A stretch of 64,000 bases of DNA from Erythrobacter ani (GTDB lineage: Bacteria; Pseudomonadota; Alphaproteobacteria; Sphingomonadales; Sphingomonadaceae), in NCBI RefSeq assembly GCF_019204025.1, contig NZ_JAGSPB010000002.1, positions 124,001-188,000 of the forward strand, read 5' to 3'. Position numbers and translations under genes: made by a program. Below, in pieces: positions 1 to 7,619 of this stretch; the stretch's first letter is position 1, and each line of letters begins with the position of its first letter. The notes beneath the pieces were generated by a model. It saw nothing but the letters and a program-made list of their open reading frames with translations. It had not been told where the DNA came from and made no database searches.

Positions 1-412
1 TCGCTGCCATATCGGACAGGACGAGGTCCGGCGGCCCTTCGAGCGCCTCTTCGAGGGCACCGGGAGCCGCATCGTCCATGAAATCCATTTCGAAAATCGT
101 CACGCCTTCGATCGCATCGGTGGGAAGCAGATCGATACCGACCACCTTGGCCTTCGGTGCACGCGCACGCACAATCTGGGACCAGCCTCCGGGTGCGATA
201 CCCAGATCGACGACGCGCTTTGATCCGCGGATCAGTCCGAACCGATCGTCCAGTTCGAGCAGCTTGTATGCCGCACGGCTGCGATATCCATCGGCCTTCG
301 CCTGCTTTACGTATGGATCGTTGAGCTGACGCTCGAGCCAGCGAGTCGAGGACGCAGTGCGTTTCTTCGCCGTTCTGACGCGGCGATCGGGATTGCGTCC
401 TGAACGCGTCAC
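1..412 (-). CDS. rlmE: 23S rRNA 2'-O-methyltransferase RlmE (FtsJ), N-terminal part
   Basis: About 137 N-terminal residues are visible; the rest lies beyond the left edge. RlmE methylates the 2'-hydroxyl of U2552 in 23S rRNA of the assembled large subunit, using SAM. The sequence shows a basic N-terminus, the motif SRAAYKLLELDD with the first catalytic Lys, the SAM-binding motif VDLGIAPGGWSQ, and DLVLSDMAA with the catalytic Asp region. I chose a GTG start at 412 because its G and T follow directly from the upstream ppx gene: the ppx stop and this start share a 4-base GTGA overlap, which implies translational coupling. Confidence 0.88.
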   Translation of the reverse strand, partial: MTRSGRNPDRRVRTAKKRTASSTRWLERQLNDPYVKQAKADGYRSRAAYKLLELDDRFGLIRGSKRVVDLGIAPGGWSQIVRARAPKAKVVGIDLLPTDAIEGVTIFEMDFMDDAAPGALEEALEGPPDLVLSDMAA

Positions 413-1629
413 GCGCCGGTCTGCCCGGATCGCGTTTCGTTCAGCGCCTTGAGCGCGCGGGCGCTCTGGCGTTCGGCCGCCATGAGGCTGCGCAGAATGC
501 CTTCCCGGATGCCCCTGTCTGCGACACCCAGTTTTTCGGCGGGCCAGAGATCGAGGATGGAATCAAGAATGGCGCAGCCGGCCACGACCAGGTCTGCCCT
601 GTCCTGACCGATGCAGGGCAATTGGCTGCGTTCCGAGGGTGACATGCCTGACAATTGCTGGCTGATATCGCGCATGGCGCTAGACGGGACGATCAGGCCG
701 TCCACGGCGTTGCGATCATAATGCGGTAGTTCGAGGTGCAAGCTGGCGAGCGTGGTCACGGTGCCGCTGGTACCAAGCAGGCGAATGTCGTCCCTTGTCG
801 CCTCACCGGCGATGCGGTCGGCGAACGGGGCGAAACTGCCTGACACGATTTTCCTCATGCGTGCATACCGATCAAGGCGCGCATCGCGGTTCTCTTCTCC
901 GCGCCCGACCGTATCGGTGAGCGACACGACGCCCCACGGCACACTCTGCCAGTCGATAATGCGGGGAATTTTCCCGCCCGGTTCCAGCAGCACCAGTTCC
1001 GTCGATCCGCCACCAATATCGAAGATGACAGCTGGGCCCTCGCCGTTTTCGAGCAGGATGTGGCAGCCGAGCACCGCCAGCCGTGCCTCTTCTTCGGCGC
1101 TGATGATATCGAGCACTATGCCGGTTTCCTCGCGCACCCGCTCGATGAACTTGGGGCCATTGGCCGCACGGCGGCAGGCTTCGGTCGCGACAGACCGCGC
1201 GAGGCGGACATTGCGTCGGCGCAATTTGTCAGCGCAGACGGACAGCGCGCCTAGCGCGCGGTCCATAGCCTCGTCGGACAATCTCCCGGTCTTCGCCAGA
1301 TCCTCGCCGAGTTTCACCACCCGGCTGAATGCATCGATGACCGTGAAGTCACGTCCGGAGGGCCGCGCGATCAGCAAGCGACAATTGTTCGTGCCAAGGT
1401 CGAGCGCGGCGTAAGCCTCGCCGGGGCGATGCGGACGCTTTTCGTGGCTGGCAGGGGTCGAAGCGCGGTGCACACGGCCATTACTCTTGCCGCCGTCCTG
1501 GGCCTCGTCACGCTGGAAGGGACGCTTGTAGCGAAAATCGGCTACCTTGCCGGACTTGCCGCCCCTGTTCTTACCAGCCCTTTTGTCTTCGTCCGGCGGA
1601 GGCATGTCCGCCATAATCGTATCTTTCAT
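409..1629 (-). CDS. ppx: Ppx/GppA-family phosphatase (exopolyphosphatase / pppGpp phosphatase)
   Basis: A protein of about 406 residues in the ASKHA (actin/Hsp70-like) fold that hydrolyses polyphosphate or pppGpp. After roughly 75 low-complexity, Lys/Arg-rich residues comes the first phosphate-binding motif (AALDLGTNNCRLLIA), then EACRRAANGPKF and the second motif (VIFDIGGGSTELVL), followed by GTSGTVTTLASLHLELPHYDR, all typical of the family. The frame is open upstream to 1788, but the region before Met 1629 has no family character, so I prefer the internal ATG; ATG 1614 is also possible. It is coupled to rlmE downstream, the usual alphaproteobacterial arrangement. Whether polyphosphate or pppGpp is the preferred substrate cannot be told from sequence. 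Confidence 0.85.
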   Translation of the reverse strand: MKDTIMADMPPPDEDKRAGKNRGGKSGKVADFRYKRPFQRDEAQDGGKSNGRVHRASTPASHEKRPHRPGEAYAALDLGTNNCRLLIARPSGRDFTVIDAFSRVVKLGEDLAKTGRLSDEAMDRALGALSVCADKLRRRNVRLARSVATEACRRAANGPKFIERVREETGIVLDIISAEEEARLAVLGCHILLENGEGPAVIFDIGGGSTELVLLEPGGKIPRIIDWQSVPWGVVSLTDTVGRGEENRDARLDRYARMRKIVSGSFAPFADRIAGEATRDDIRLLGTSGTVTTLASLHLELPHYDRNAVDGLIVPSSAMRDISQQLSGMSPSERSQLPCIGQDRADLVVAGCAILDSILDLWPAEKLGVADRGIREGILRSLMAAERQSARALKALNETRSGQTGA

Positions 1630-1848
1630 TCCACTCACGCGATTGTTGCGCGAGCACCTGACGTGGATGCTAACGGAAGCGAGGAGAGAGAGCAAGCAAG
1701 GGAGGTCTTGCGATAAGGGGCGTGCCCGAGCGGTCTTGAGGCGCAGGAACAATTGCGCTTGATGCTGCACAGGCCTTGACCTTGGCACGCGCCAAAACTA
1801 GGAGGCGCGCTCGCAAAGCGAGAGTCCCTGATCGGACCCGCTCGGCAT

Positions 1849-1922
1849 TGCCCCGTCGTCTAATGGTAAGACTACGGACTCTGACTCCGTCAATTGAGGT
1901 TCGAATCCTCACGGGGCATCCA
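1849..1922 (+). tRNA. tRNA-Gln (CUG anticodon)
   Basis: The cloverleaf is complete: acceptor TGCCCCG (1849-1855) pairs with CGGGGCA (1912-1918). The anticodon arm ACGGA-CTCTGAC-TCCGT gives anticodon CTG, and the T arm contains GGTTCGAATCC. Discriminator T1919 is followed by encoded CCA (1920-1922). The 8-bp target duplication of the adjacent transposon starts inside the CCA (1921), yet the tRNA is regenerated intact. Confidence 0.95.
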
Positions 1923-1928
1923 TTGCCA

Positions 1929-1954
1929 CGGTATTGGGTAGCAAACGCACAAAG
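1929..1954. repeat. Left terminal inverted repeat, preceded by 8-bp target duplication
   Basis: The repeat begins CGGTATTGGGTAGC and ends GCACAAAG. It matches the reverse complement of 6642-6667 at 25 of 26 positions; the only difference is G at 1936. Bases 1921-1928 (CATTGCCA) are the left copy of the target duplication. Confidence 0.93.
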
Positions 1955-2019
1955 AGCTACCTAGCCGAGCAACCCGCTCAATTCGTAGATTCCTCCCGTT
2001 CAAACGGAAAGGAATTACG

Positions 2020-2523
2020 ATGGGTCAAACCAATCTTCGAAAATCTCTGCAAAAGCGATACGCCGGTCTCACTGGCGAACTTGAGGACGTTCATTTTCAG
2101 ATCGAGCGGATCAAACGAGAGCAGGACAGACTCCCTACTCTTGAAGCCCGCATCCCTGATCTCGAAAGCCTGATCGAAGCAACCGATTTGTTGCTCCGGG
2201 ACAATGACCCTGATTGGGACCCCTCGATGGTCGAACCTACCAAGCCGTGGTCTTTCAAGAATCCGATCCCTTTCGGCCAGTGTGGTCGAAGGGCAATGGC
2301 GCTGTTGCGTGAGACCGAGCGGCCAATGACATGTCGGCAGATCACATTGGAGTTGCTGCGACAAGCCGGTGAGACTGAGCCCGACATCGAAGCTGTGCGG
2401 CGCGTCCAGACGGCAGTTGAGTCCTCGCTTAGGAAGTTCAGGGGGCGCACGGTAGAATCGTCGGGGAAGTATCCGGCCCAATGGCGGGCCATCAACAAGC
2501 CGGAAATCAATTTCGATCCATGA
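2020..2523 (+). CDS. Transposon passenger protein with coiled coil and winged-helix-like C-terminus
   Basis: A hypothetical protein of 167 residues. I do not recognise a named family. Residues 1-55 are charged and heptad-like (LRKSLQKRYAGLTGELEDVHFQIERIKREQDRL), suggesting a coiled coil. Residues 85-155 (GRRAMALLRETERPMTCRQITLELLRQAG ... VQTAVESSLRKFRGRTVE) look like a winged helix-turn-helix of the kind seen in small DNA-binding proteins of mobile elements. The start has a good ribosome site (AAAGGAA, 7 bases upstream). It is the first gene inside the left transposon end, so a role in target choice or transposition control is possible but unproven. Confidence 0.7.
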   Translation: MGQTNLRKSLQKRYAGLTGELEDVHFQIERIKREQDRLPTLEARIPDLESLIEATDLLLRDNDPDWDPSMVEPTKPWSFKNPIPFGQCGRRAMALLRETERPMTCRQITLELLRQAGETEPDIEAVRRVQTAVESSLRKFRGRTVESSGKYPAQWRAINKPEINFDP

Positions 2524-2643
2524 TGTAAATCAAGTATTGCAGTGAGTGTATACTTTTGCTTTACACAAACACCTGAAAATAAAAGACTTTACGATAAGTA
2601 AAAAATCGGCTAGAAGCACGGATTCCAACCCCAGAAAAGGGCA

Positions 2644-2675
2644 AAGCCACGAACACTTGCAGGTGTTCGTGGCTT
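2644..2675. other. Perfect 13-bp hairpin inside the transposon
   Basis: AAGCCACGAACAC (2644-2656) pairs exactly with GTGTTCGTGGCTT (2663-2675) around the loop TTGCAG. There is only a weak T-run on either side (TTTCAACC after it), so it could be a bidirectional terminator between the upstream + gene and the downstream - gene, or a structured RNA/DNA element. The rest of 2524-2775 is AT-rich and holds no supported long gene. Confidence 0.6.
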
Positions 2676-2698
2676 CATTTCAACCGCCTTTTCGGTAG

Positions 2699-2748
2699 AA
2701 AGGAGGTGTCCCGTGCAGATCAACTGCGCGTTATTACGCTATACGTGA
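2699..2748 (+). other. Very strong Shine-Dalgarno followed by an 11-codon open frame
   Basis: AAAGGAGGTG at 2699-2708 is a 10-base perfect complement to the 3' end of 16S rRNA. Four bases later GTG (2713) opens an 11-codon frame reading VQINCALLRYT and ending at TGA 2746-2748. It lies just after the 13-bp hairpin. It could be a leader peptide for the transposase transcript, a sequestered ribosome site, or coincidence. Confidence 0.3.
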
Positions 2749-2775
2749 CTCTTATTTCGGAGTCCAGAGAATAAG

Positions 2776-3000
2776 TTAGTCCTCGCCGAGGTGGAGATTC
2801 CGAACTTCCATCGCGGCGAGGCACTGGAACAGGAACGCCGCAGAGAACGTGCCTCTGGCGATCTTATTCGCCACGTTTCGCGGATTATCCTCCACGCCGA
2901 CATCGGCAAGCAGCTTCACCAGATCAGGCGTTTTCATGCCTCTGCGAGCCATCTCGGCTTGCAGGACACCCTTTGCGTAGCCGTTCCAGTCCCTCTCCAT
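2776..3000 (-). CDS. DUF6471-type small protein
   Basis: 74 residues. The pattern W-x-xYAKGVLQAEMARRGMKTPDLVKLLADVGVEDNPRNVANKIARGTFSAAFLFQCLAAM matches what I know as the DUF6471 domain, a small helical, probably DNA-binding fold that recalls a Cro/C1 helix-turn-helix (DLVKLLADVGV...RNVANKI). An AGGAG site sits shortly upstream of the ATG at 3000. It is divergent from the transposase, so regulation of transposase expression is a reasonable inference. Function has not been established to my knowledge. Confidence 0.75.
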   Translation of the reverse strand: MERDWNGYAKGVLQAEMARRGMKTPDLVKLLADVGVEDNPRNVANKIARGTFSAAFLFQCLAAMEVRNLHLGED

Positions 3001-3164
3001 ATCACTCCTAACGAGGTTAAATCACCAAATATGGTGAAAAGTCACTTGACAGAATCGGACTTATTCATCAAATTCGATGCAATATCACTGCATCGGAGGA
3101 TAAGTCGCAACATTTTCTCACTTCGGCAAGGGCTAGGACGCTTGATCTCAAGCGCATCGCTCGC

Positions 3165-4133
3165 ATGTCCGAAGAGGAGGCGGTGGATGCGTTTGTCTTG
3201 TTGCGTTACGCCGAGACGAATGGAGAGCCCTACTGTCCCAAGTGCGGGTGTCAGGTAACTTACAAGGTCAATCGCAAGATCAAGCACCGCAAGACCGGTG
3301 AGGTAACGGGAACAAGTCGCAAATACACCTGTGCGGAATGCACACACCAGTTCTCACCTACATCAGGAACGATCTTCCACGGCCGCAAGCTTGAACACCG
3401 CGACATCTTGTTTGGAATCGCGCTCTGGGTGAATGGAGCCAAAGGTGAAGCGGCCCTGCATTTGTGCAGGGACATGAATGTAAATCCGAAGACGGCGTTC
3501 ATTCTCGAAAAGAAGCTTCGCGAGGTGATGGGCACGCTCCAGCACGCGGCAAAGCTCTCAGGCGAAGTCGAGGGCGACGCAACCTATGTTGGTGGGTATG
3601 TAAAGCCTGCTAATCTCAAAAAGAACCGCCGCGATCGACGCAAGCTGGCGAACCAGTCAGGCAAGAGGCAGGCGATCACCGTCCTGCGCGAGCGAGGCGG
3701 TAAATCTCGCGCTTTCGTTCAAACTGAGAAACAGACCGCTGCTGTCATGCGCGATCTCGTCGAGGACGGGACTTTCCTGATCTTTGACGAGTCCAAAGCA
3801 TTTGATGGGCTCGAAGCGCTGTTTGATGTGAAACGCGTCAATCACGACGGGAACGACACGAAGAACTACGGAGAAGCCGCATACTCGCGGGACGGAGTTC
3901 ACACTAACCTTGCAGAGTCCAGCCACTCGCGGCTCAAGCGCTCGCAGATGGGTGTTCACCACCGAATCTCCGGTGATCACCTGCAAGGCTACGCCGACGA
4001 GATGACTTGGCGCGAAGACCACCGGCGCAAGTCCAATGGTGAGCAATTCTTGACACTCGTGACGGCTGGGCTGCACCACCCACCATCGATGCAATGGAAG
4101 GGCTACTGGCAGCGCCGGAAGGAGGCCGCGTGA
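3165..4133 (+). CDS. IS1595-family (ISXO2-like) transposase
   Basis: 322 residues from the first in-frame ATG. An N-terminal zinc ribbon has C24-x2-C27 and C56-x2-C59. The DDE-type catalytic core follows: D138 in GEVEGDATYVGG, D208 in FLIFDESKAFDG, and the third motif HTNLAESSHSRLKRS with N248/E251 and K258, the DDN(E)K pattern typical of the family. The frame stays open upstream for about 50 codons, and the 21 residues before Met (SQHFLTSARARTLDLKRIAR) resemble the usual N-terminus of such transposases, but no ATG, GTG or TTG occurs there. The protein is therefore either N-terminally short, started from a rare codon, or start-codon damaged. The 3' end overlaps the next gene by TGATG. Confidence 0.93.
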   Translation: MSEEEAVDAFVLLRYAETNGEPYCPKCGCQVTYKVNRKIKHRKTGEVTGTSRKYTCAECTHQFSPTSGTIFHGRKLEHRDILFGIALWVNGAKGEAALHLCRDMNVNPKTAFILEKKLREVMGTLQHAAKLSGEVEGDATYVGGYVKPANLKKNRRDRRKLANQSGKRQAITVLRERGGKSRAFVQTEKQTAAVMRDLVEDGTFLIFDESKAFDGLEALFDVKRVNHDGNDTKNYGEAAYSRDGVHTNLAESSHSRLKRSQMGVHHRISGDHLQGYADEMTWREDHRRKSNGEQFLTLVTAGLHHPPSMQWKGYWQRRKEAA

Positions 4134-4336
4134 TGGCTAACTTCACAATTCACTTAATGGGTCAGCATCAACCCATCACGCTCGACTTGCCCTGCAACGA
4201 CATCGACGATCTGGCGGATCAGTCCGCTACAGCCCGCTATTTGACAGGCCACATGGCGCAGGCAGATGGGGATGGTGTTTGTCGGCGTGTGATGATAGCG
4301 ACAAGCCGCATTCAGTGCGCCATAGAGGCCGACTAG
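4133..4336 (+). CDS. Small transposon protein coupled to the transposase
   Basis: 67 residues (MANFTIHLMGQHQPITLDLPCNDIDDLADQSATARYLTGHM...). The start ATG overlaps the transposase stop as TGATG, and a GGAAGGAGG run precedes it inside the transposase gene, so coupled translation is likely. The pattern of beta-strand then helix with no signal or membrane segment suggests a small cytosolic accessory protein. No family recognised. Confidence 0.6.
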   Translation: MANFTIHLMGQHQPITLDLPCNDIDDLADQSATARYLTGHMAQADGDGVCRRVMIATSRIQCAIEAD

Positions 4337-4692
4337 AAAGCACGCTCTTCGCGGTCGATGACACATTTCCCAACATCCATAGCTGGTCCGCCTGTGACGC
4401 GGTAAAATGCGCTCTGGGTGTTGTCCCTCCGGAAAGTGAGGTCCTTGCGATCAATCTCAAAGCCATTGAACAAGACCTTCTCCGGGGTGAAGATTGCTGG
4501 CTTTTTGACGGTCATTCCATTGCGATGAATGAAATAGCTGACGGTGTTGGCCGCCTCGTTCAACTGGACATCGAAAGTGCTTTCGCCACCCTGATCGCTG
4601 AGGGTGCATGTCAAGAACACTGGTTGTGCAAGAGCAACGCTGGGCCATGCCAGAGCGCTCGCAGTGATGGTGGCCAGGAATACTCTTTTCAA
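4333..4692 (-). CDS. Secreted/periplasmic hypothetical protein
   Basis: 119 residues with a clear Sec signal peptide (MKRVFLATITASALAWPSVALAQP, cleavage after ALA). The mature part is mostly beta-strand-like (CTLSDQGGESTFDVQLNEAANTVSYFIHR...) with two cysteines, C29 and one near the C-terminus (GKCVID), that could form a disulfide. It is convergent with the small protein at 4133-4336 (stops overlap by 4 bases). A periplasmic cargo protein in an IS1595-type element is unusual; function unknown. Confidence 0.65.
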   Translation of the reverse strand: MKRVFLATITASALAWPSVALAQPVFLTCTLSDQGGESTFDVQLNEAANTVSYFIHRNGMTVKKPAIFTPEKVLFNGFEIDRKDLTFRRDNTQSAFYRVTGGPAMDVGKCVIDREERAF

Positions 4693-4777
4693 AATTGCCT
4701 CCGCTGATGGATCGCAAACCTCCTTAGGGCGAAAAGGTTAACAGCGGGATTCATACACCGTGGACTGATACTCCTCC

Positions 4778-5035
4778 TTGCCGCGATTTGGCGGCGTGGA
4801 CCCATATCTCGACATCCTTGGCCAACGCATCCGCGCAAGGCGTAGCGAACTCGGCATGTCTCAGGAGGGCTTAGCCAATGAGGCCGGGCTGGATCGCAGC
4901 TATGTTGGGCGGATTGAGCGCGGCGAGCATAACCTGACATTTGTATCGTTGGTGAAGCTGTGTCGGGCCATGGGCTGTGATGTGGCCTCGCTGACGAGCG
5001 GCTTGCCTGCGTCCAAAAACATGAGCGCATCCTAG
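4778..5035 (+). CDS. XRE-family helix-turn-helix regulator
   Basis: 85 residues if the TTG at 4778 is used; GTG at 4796 (VDPYLDILGQRIRARR) is an alternative and neither has a strong ribosome site. The HTH_3 (Cro/C1) domain covers about residues 14-70: LGQRIRARRSELGMSQEGLANEAGLDRSYVGRIERGEHNLTFVSLVKLCRAMGCD. Such regulators often control their own mobile element. It is divergent from the secreted protein upstream and convergent with the AlbA/ATPase gene downstream, and could repress either. Confidence 0.8.
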   Translation: MPRFGGVDPYLDILGQRIRARRSELGMSQEGLANEAGLDRSYVGRIERGEHNLTFVSLVKLCRAMGCDVASLTSGLPASKNMSAS

Positions 5036-5119
5036 CTAATACATAAAGGCATCACAGCAGATGATTGTTTTAAAACATATTTTTTCTAAATGAGAATGAT
5101 TTGCAATCTACAAATTACA

Positions 5120-6580
5120 TTAGCGAGCCCAGTAAGGAACATAGCGGGCATAGCGATTGCTTTGATCCTCAGACAACGGAACAATCCGCCCTCTGTCCAT
5201 AGCTTCCTTAATGACCAAAGAGACCTGAGGGTATTGCCTTTGAGGTAAACCAAAGCGCTCACGCAGCGATGCGTTGCTCATCGGCTCATTATCCTCGTAT
5301 TTTAGACAAGCGTGCTGGTAACAAGCAAGAATCCTCTCATCAGGAGTCCAACTAGCAAATGGCTTCTGCTTATATGTAGTGACAATGGTCGAGCCTTCGA
5401 CAATTTGAATTGCCGGAGGGGGAAGCGCGGCGGCCTCAATCGCACGCAAGGCGCGATCAACGCCGCTACCACGAAGCTCGCAAAGCCCCGCTTTTCGCAT
5501 CAAGTTTGAAAATTCAGGGTTCCTAGATTTCGACGGACTGTCGATGAACCTATCGGCCTCAATCAGAGGCACTCCCGGATTGATAATCTTTACTCGGTCT
5601 GCATATACCTCGAATGTCGGCCTCTCTCCCGGTCTGGTCAAATCCTGATGGACCAGAGCATTTGCTACAAACTCGCGAATTGCGATTTCCGGGACAGAAT
5701 ATGTAGGCGTTCGTATGCCTTCCACGAACTCTTCACCCTCCGACAACAAAGACATCAGACGCCGCATTAAAACACTAAAGACCACAGCGTATCCGCGTAT
5801 CCCTGCAAGGTCTTCTCTTGCATGATCTTTGTCCGTTCCCTCGAACTCTAGCAGCCTCATACCCTTCATGGCCAACGCAGGAAACATGTCCAGATTCTTG
5901 GCACACGCTATGGCCATGAGCGCCAGAACATCGAACCGGCCCTGTAAATTCGATTGGATTAGCCCTTCGCCCTCCAGACGGTCGAGCTTGGCTTCGGTCG
6001 AATTAGCTGTAATTTCTAACAATTCGAGCAGCTTTGAAAAATCGTAGTGCTCATTGAGGTCTTCGACAGTCGCATTGGGTTGAATGATCGAACTTTCGAA
6101 CGAGTAGCGCGATGTAATCTGCCATATACTGCGCTCAAGGTCAGGATAGTCACCAAGATTCTGCTGGGCAGTTCCGATACGAATGAAAGCTTGGTTCTGA
6201 AATTTCACTGGCCGCTCATAGGGCGGAGTAATACATAAAATTTGTATGTTCTTCCCGTGATACTCAACCGTTTCAATCAACAGATTGACTTTCGGATCAA
6301 GCATCTTGTTCAGCCAGAACACATAAGGGTCGCCTCCCTTCTTCATGCTGTGAAGGTCAACTGTCGTGCCTACAACATCGTGAGTTTGGTCTTCGATGCC
6401 CCAAACGAGATACGCCTCGCTTTTTTCACGGAGAATTGCAGCATTCGCGAGTGCTGATACATACTTCCCGATCGCGGTCGGATCAGCATTGTTAACCTTG
6501 AACTCGACCCAATCGGTCTCGCGCGGGAGTGCTCGTAGATTATCGAGTAAGGCTTCTGGGTCTTCGAGTTTTATGGCCAT
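5120..6580 (-). CDS. Schlafen/AlbA_2-type DNA-binding protein with RecG-like C-terminal ATPase domain
   Basis: 486 residues. The N-terminal 150 residues form an AlbA_2 (Schlafen-like, formerly AAA_4) domain: ETDWVEFKVNN, KYVSALANAAILREKSEAYLVWGIED, and QAFIRIGT. The C-terminal half resembles the HATPase_c_4 region of 'RecG-like' regulators: PEIAIREFVANALVHQDLTRPGERPTFEVYADRVKIINPG and LCELRGSGVDRALRAIE. A winged-helix-like tail follows (SNASLRERFGLPQRQYPQVSLVIKEAMDRGRIVPL). Relatives are usually annotated as putative ATP-binding transcriptional regulators, and some such architectures occur in defence islands. As the largest passenger next to the right end it is probably the main cargo; regulatory versus defence function is open. 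Confidence 0.8.
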   Translation of the reverse strand: MAIKLEDPEALLDNLRALPRETDWVEFKVNNADPTAIGKYVSALANAAILREKSEAYLVWGIEDQTHDVVGTTVDLHSMKKGGDPYVFWLNKMLDPKVNLLIETVEYHGKNIQILCITPPYERPVKFQNQAFIRIGTAQQNLGDYPDLERSIWQITSRYSFESSIIQPNATVEDLNEHYDFSKLLELLEITANSTEAKLDRLEGEGLIQSNLQGRFDVLALMAIACAKNLDMFPALAMKGMRLLEFEGTDKDHAREDLAGIRGYAVVFSVLMRRLMSLLSEGEEFVEGIRTPTYSVPEIAIREFVANALVHQDLTRPGERPTFEVYADRVKIINPGVPLIEADRFIDSPSKSRNPEFSNLMRKAGLCELRGSGVDRALRAIEAAALPPPAIQIVEGSTIVTTYKQKPFASWTPDERILACYQHACLKYEDNEPMSNASLRERFGLPQRQYPQVSLVIKEAMDRGRIVPLSEDQSNRYARYVPYWAR

Positions 6581-6641
6581 ACCCCTTCAATAGCTTCACA
6601 ACCTAGGAAGTGCGATAAACTATTGAAGTGTCCACTCGCAA

Positions 6642-6667
6642 CTTTGTGCGTTTGCTACCTAATACCG
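6642..6667. repeat. Right terminal inverted repeat, followed by 8-bp target duplication
   Basis: Reverse complement of the left end with one mismatch. Bases 6668-6675 (CATTGCCA) are the right copy of the target duplication. The next gene starts 60 bp further on, so transcription from inside the element could enter it. Confidence 0.93.
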
Positions 6668-6734
6668 CATTGCCATTTCATCGTGATTACGCGCCGCCTT
6701 GCCGATGGCTTTCGCTGCGCCTAGGGCTGCAGCA

Positions 6735-7619
6735 ATGACAGATAAAGACTTAAAGGACCGCCGATTTTACCGCGCGGGAGAAGAATCCCGGTTCGCCGAC
6801 GAAGCGCCCGATCGCACTCCACAGACCGAACACCCCGCTTACAAGCTGGCCTTCCGCGACCACGACTTCCTTCTACGCGATGAGCTGCGACCGGTCAGGT
6901 TCCAGCTCGAACTGCTGAAGCCTGAAATGCTCCTCGATGAAGCACGCGTCGGCTCGACCATGGTGATGTACGGATCGGCTCGTATCCCCTCGCCGGAGCA
7001 GGCGCAGGCGACCATTGATGCGGCCAAGAACGGGACCGAGTACGAACAAAAAGTCGCCGCGCGTCTCGCTGAAAAAGCGAAGTACTATGAAGAAGCATAC
7101 AAACTGGCGCGGCTGGTATCCGAGAAAGCGATCATCGAAGATGGCAAGCGACAGTTCGTCGTCACGACCGGTGGCGGGCCTTCGATCATGGAAGCGGGCA
7201 ATCGCGGTGCCAGCGATGCCGGCAGCGAATCCATCGGCCTGAATATCGTCCTGCCTCACGAGCAGGCGCCCAACACCTATGTGACGCCCTATTTGTCGCT
7301 CAACTTTCACTATTTTGCACTCCGCAAGATGCATTTCCTGCTGCGCGCGCGCGCCGTTGCAGTATTCCCTGGCGGCTTCGGTACGTTCGATGAGTTTTTC
7401 GAGCTGCTTACGCTGATCCAGACCGGCAAGATGAAGCCATTGCCGATCCTGCTCTTCGGGAAGGATTTCTGGACGCGGGTCGTCGATTTCGAAGCGATTG
7501 CCGAAGAAGGCACGATTTCGAAGAAGGATCTCGAGCTGTTCCACTGGTGCGAGACGGCCGAGGACGCCTGGGATCACATCGAGAAGTTCTACGAGCTCGA
7601 AAATGGGACCGCGGCCTAG
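6735..7619 (+). CDS. LOG-family protein (TIGR00730-type, cytokinin riboside monophosphate phosphoribohydrolase-like)
   Basis: 294 residues from ATG 6735; an ATG at 6699 would add 12 residues. A Rossmann-like LOG core is clear: MVMYGSARIPSPEQA, VTTGGGPSIMEAGNRGA, the signature PGGFGTFDEFFELLTLIQTGK, and PILLFGKDFW. The PGGxGTxxE motif binds the phosphoribosyl substrate; family members release the base from nucleoside 5'-monophosphates. The roughly 100-residue N-terminal extension (DRRFYRAGEESRFADE...) is typical of the longer proteobacterial type. It lies right after the transposon, so its original promoter next to tRNA-Gln has been pushed 4.7 kb away. Confidence 0.88.
   Translation: MTDKDLKDRRFYRAGEESRFADEAPDRTPQTEHPAYKLAFRDHDFLLRDELRPVRFQLELLKPEMLLDEARVGSTMVMYGSARIPSPEQAQATIDAAKNGTEYEQKVAARLAEKAKYYEEAYKLARLVSEKAIIEDGKRQFVVTTGGGPSIMEAGNRGASDAGSESIGLNIVLPHEQAPNTYVTPYLSLNFHYFALRKMHFLLRARAVAVFPGGFGTFDEFFELLTLIQTGKMKPLPILLFGKDFWTRVVDFEAIAEEGTISKKDLELFHWCETAEDAWDHIEKFYELENGTAA

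Larger units (their letters stand above)
1929..6667. mobile_element. IS1595-family transposon with passenger genes (ISNha5-like), complete
   Basis: Both ends carry the same 26-bp inverted repeat with one mismatch (1929-1954 and 6642-6667, beginning CGGTATT). They are flanked by an 8-bp direct repeat CATTGCCA at 1921-1928 and 6668-6675. The element is 4,739 bp. It encodes an ISXO2/IS1595-like transposase (3165-4133) and at least five other genes on both strands. As I recall it, the IS1595 family makes 8-bp target duplications, and its ISNha5 subgroup is long (about 3.5-8 kb), carries passengers and ends in CGGnnTT; all of this fits. Perfect target duplication and near-identical ends suggest a recent insertion. 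Removing the element and one repeat copy would restore tRNA-Gln followed closely by the LOG-family gene. Confidence 0.92.

Noticed and set aside
1715..1790. tRNA-like GGGCGTGCCCGAGCGGT sequence
   Set aside because: The acceptor and T arms do not form and no anticodon loop can be drawn.
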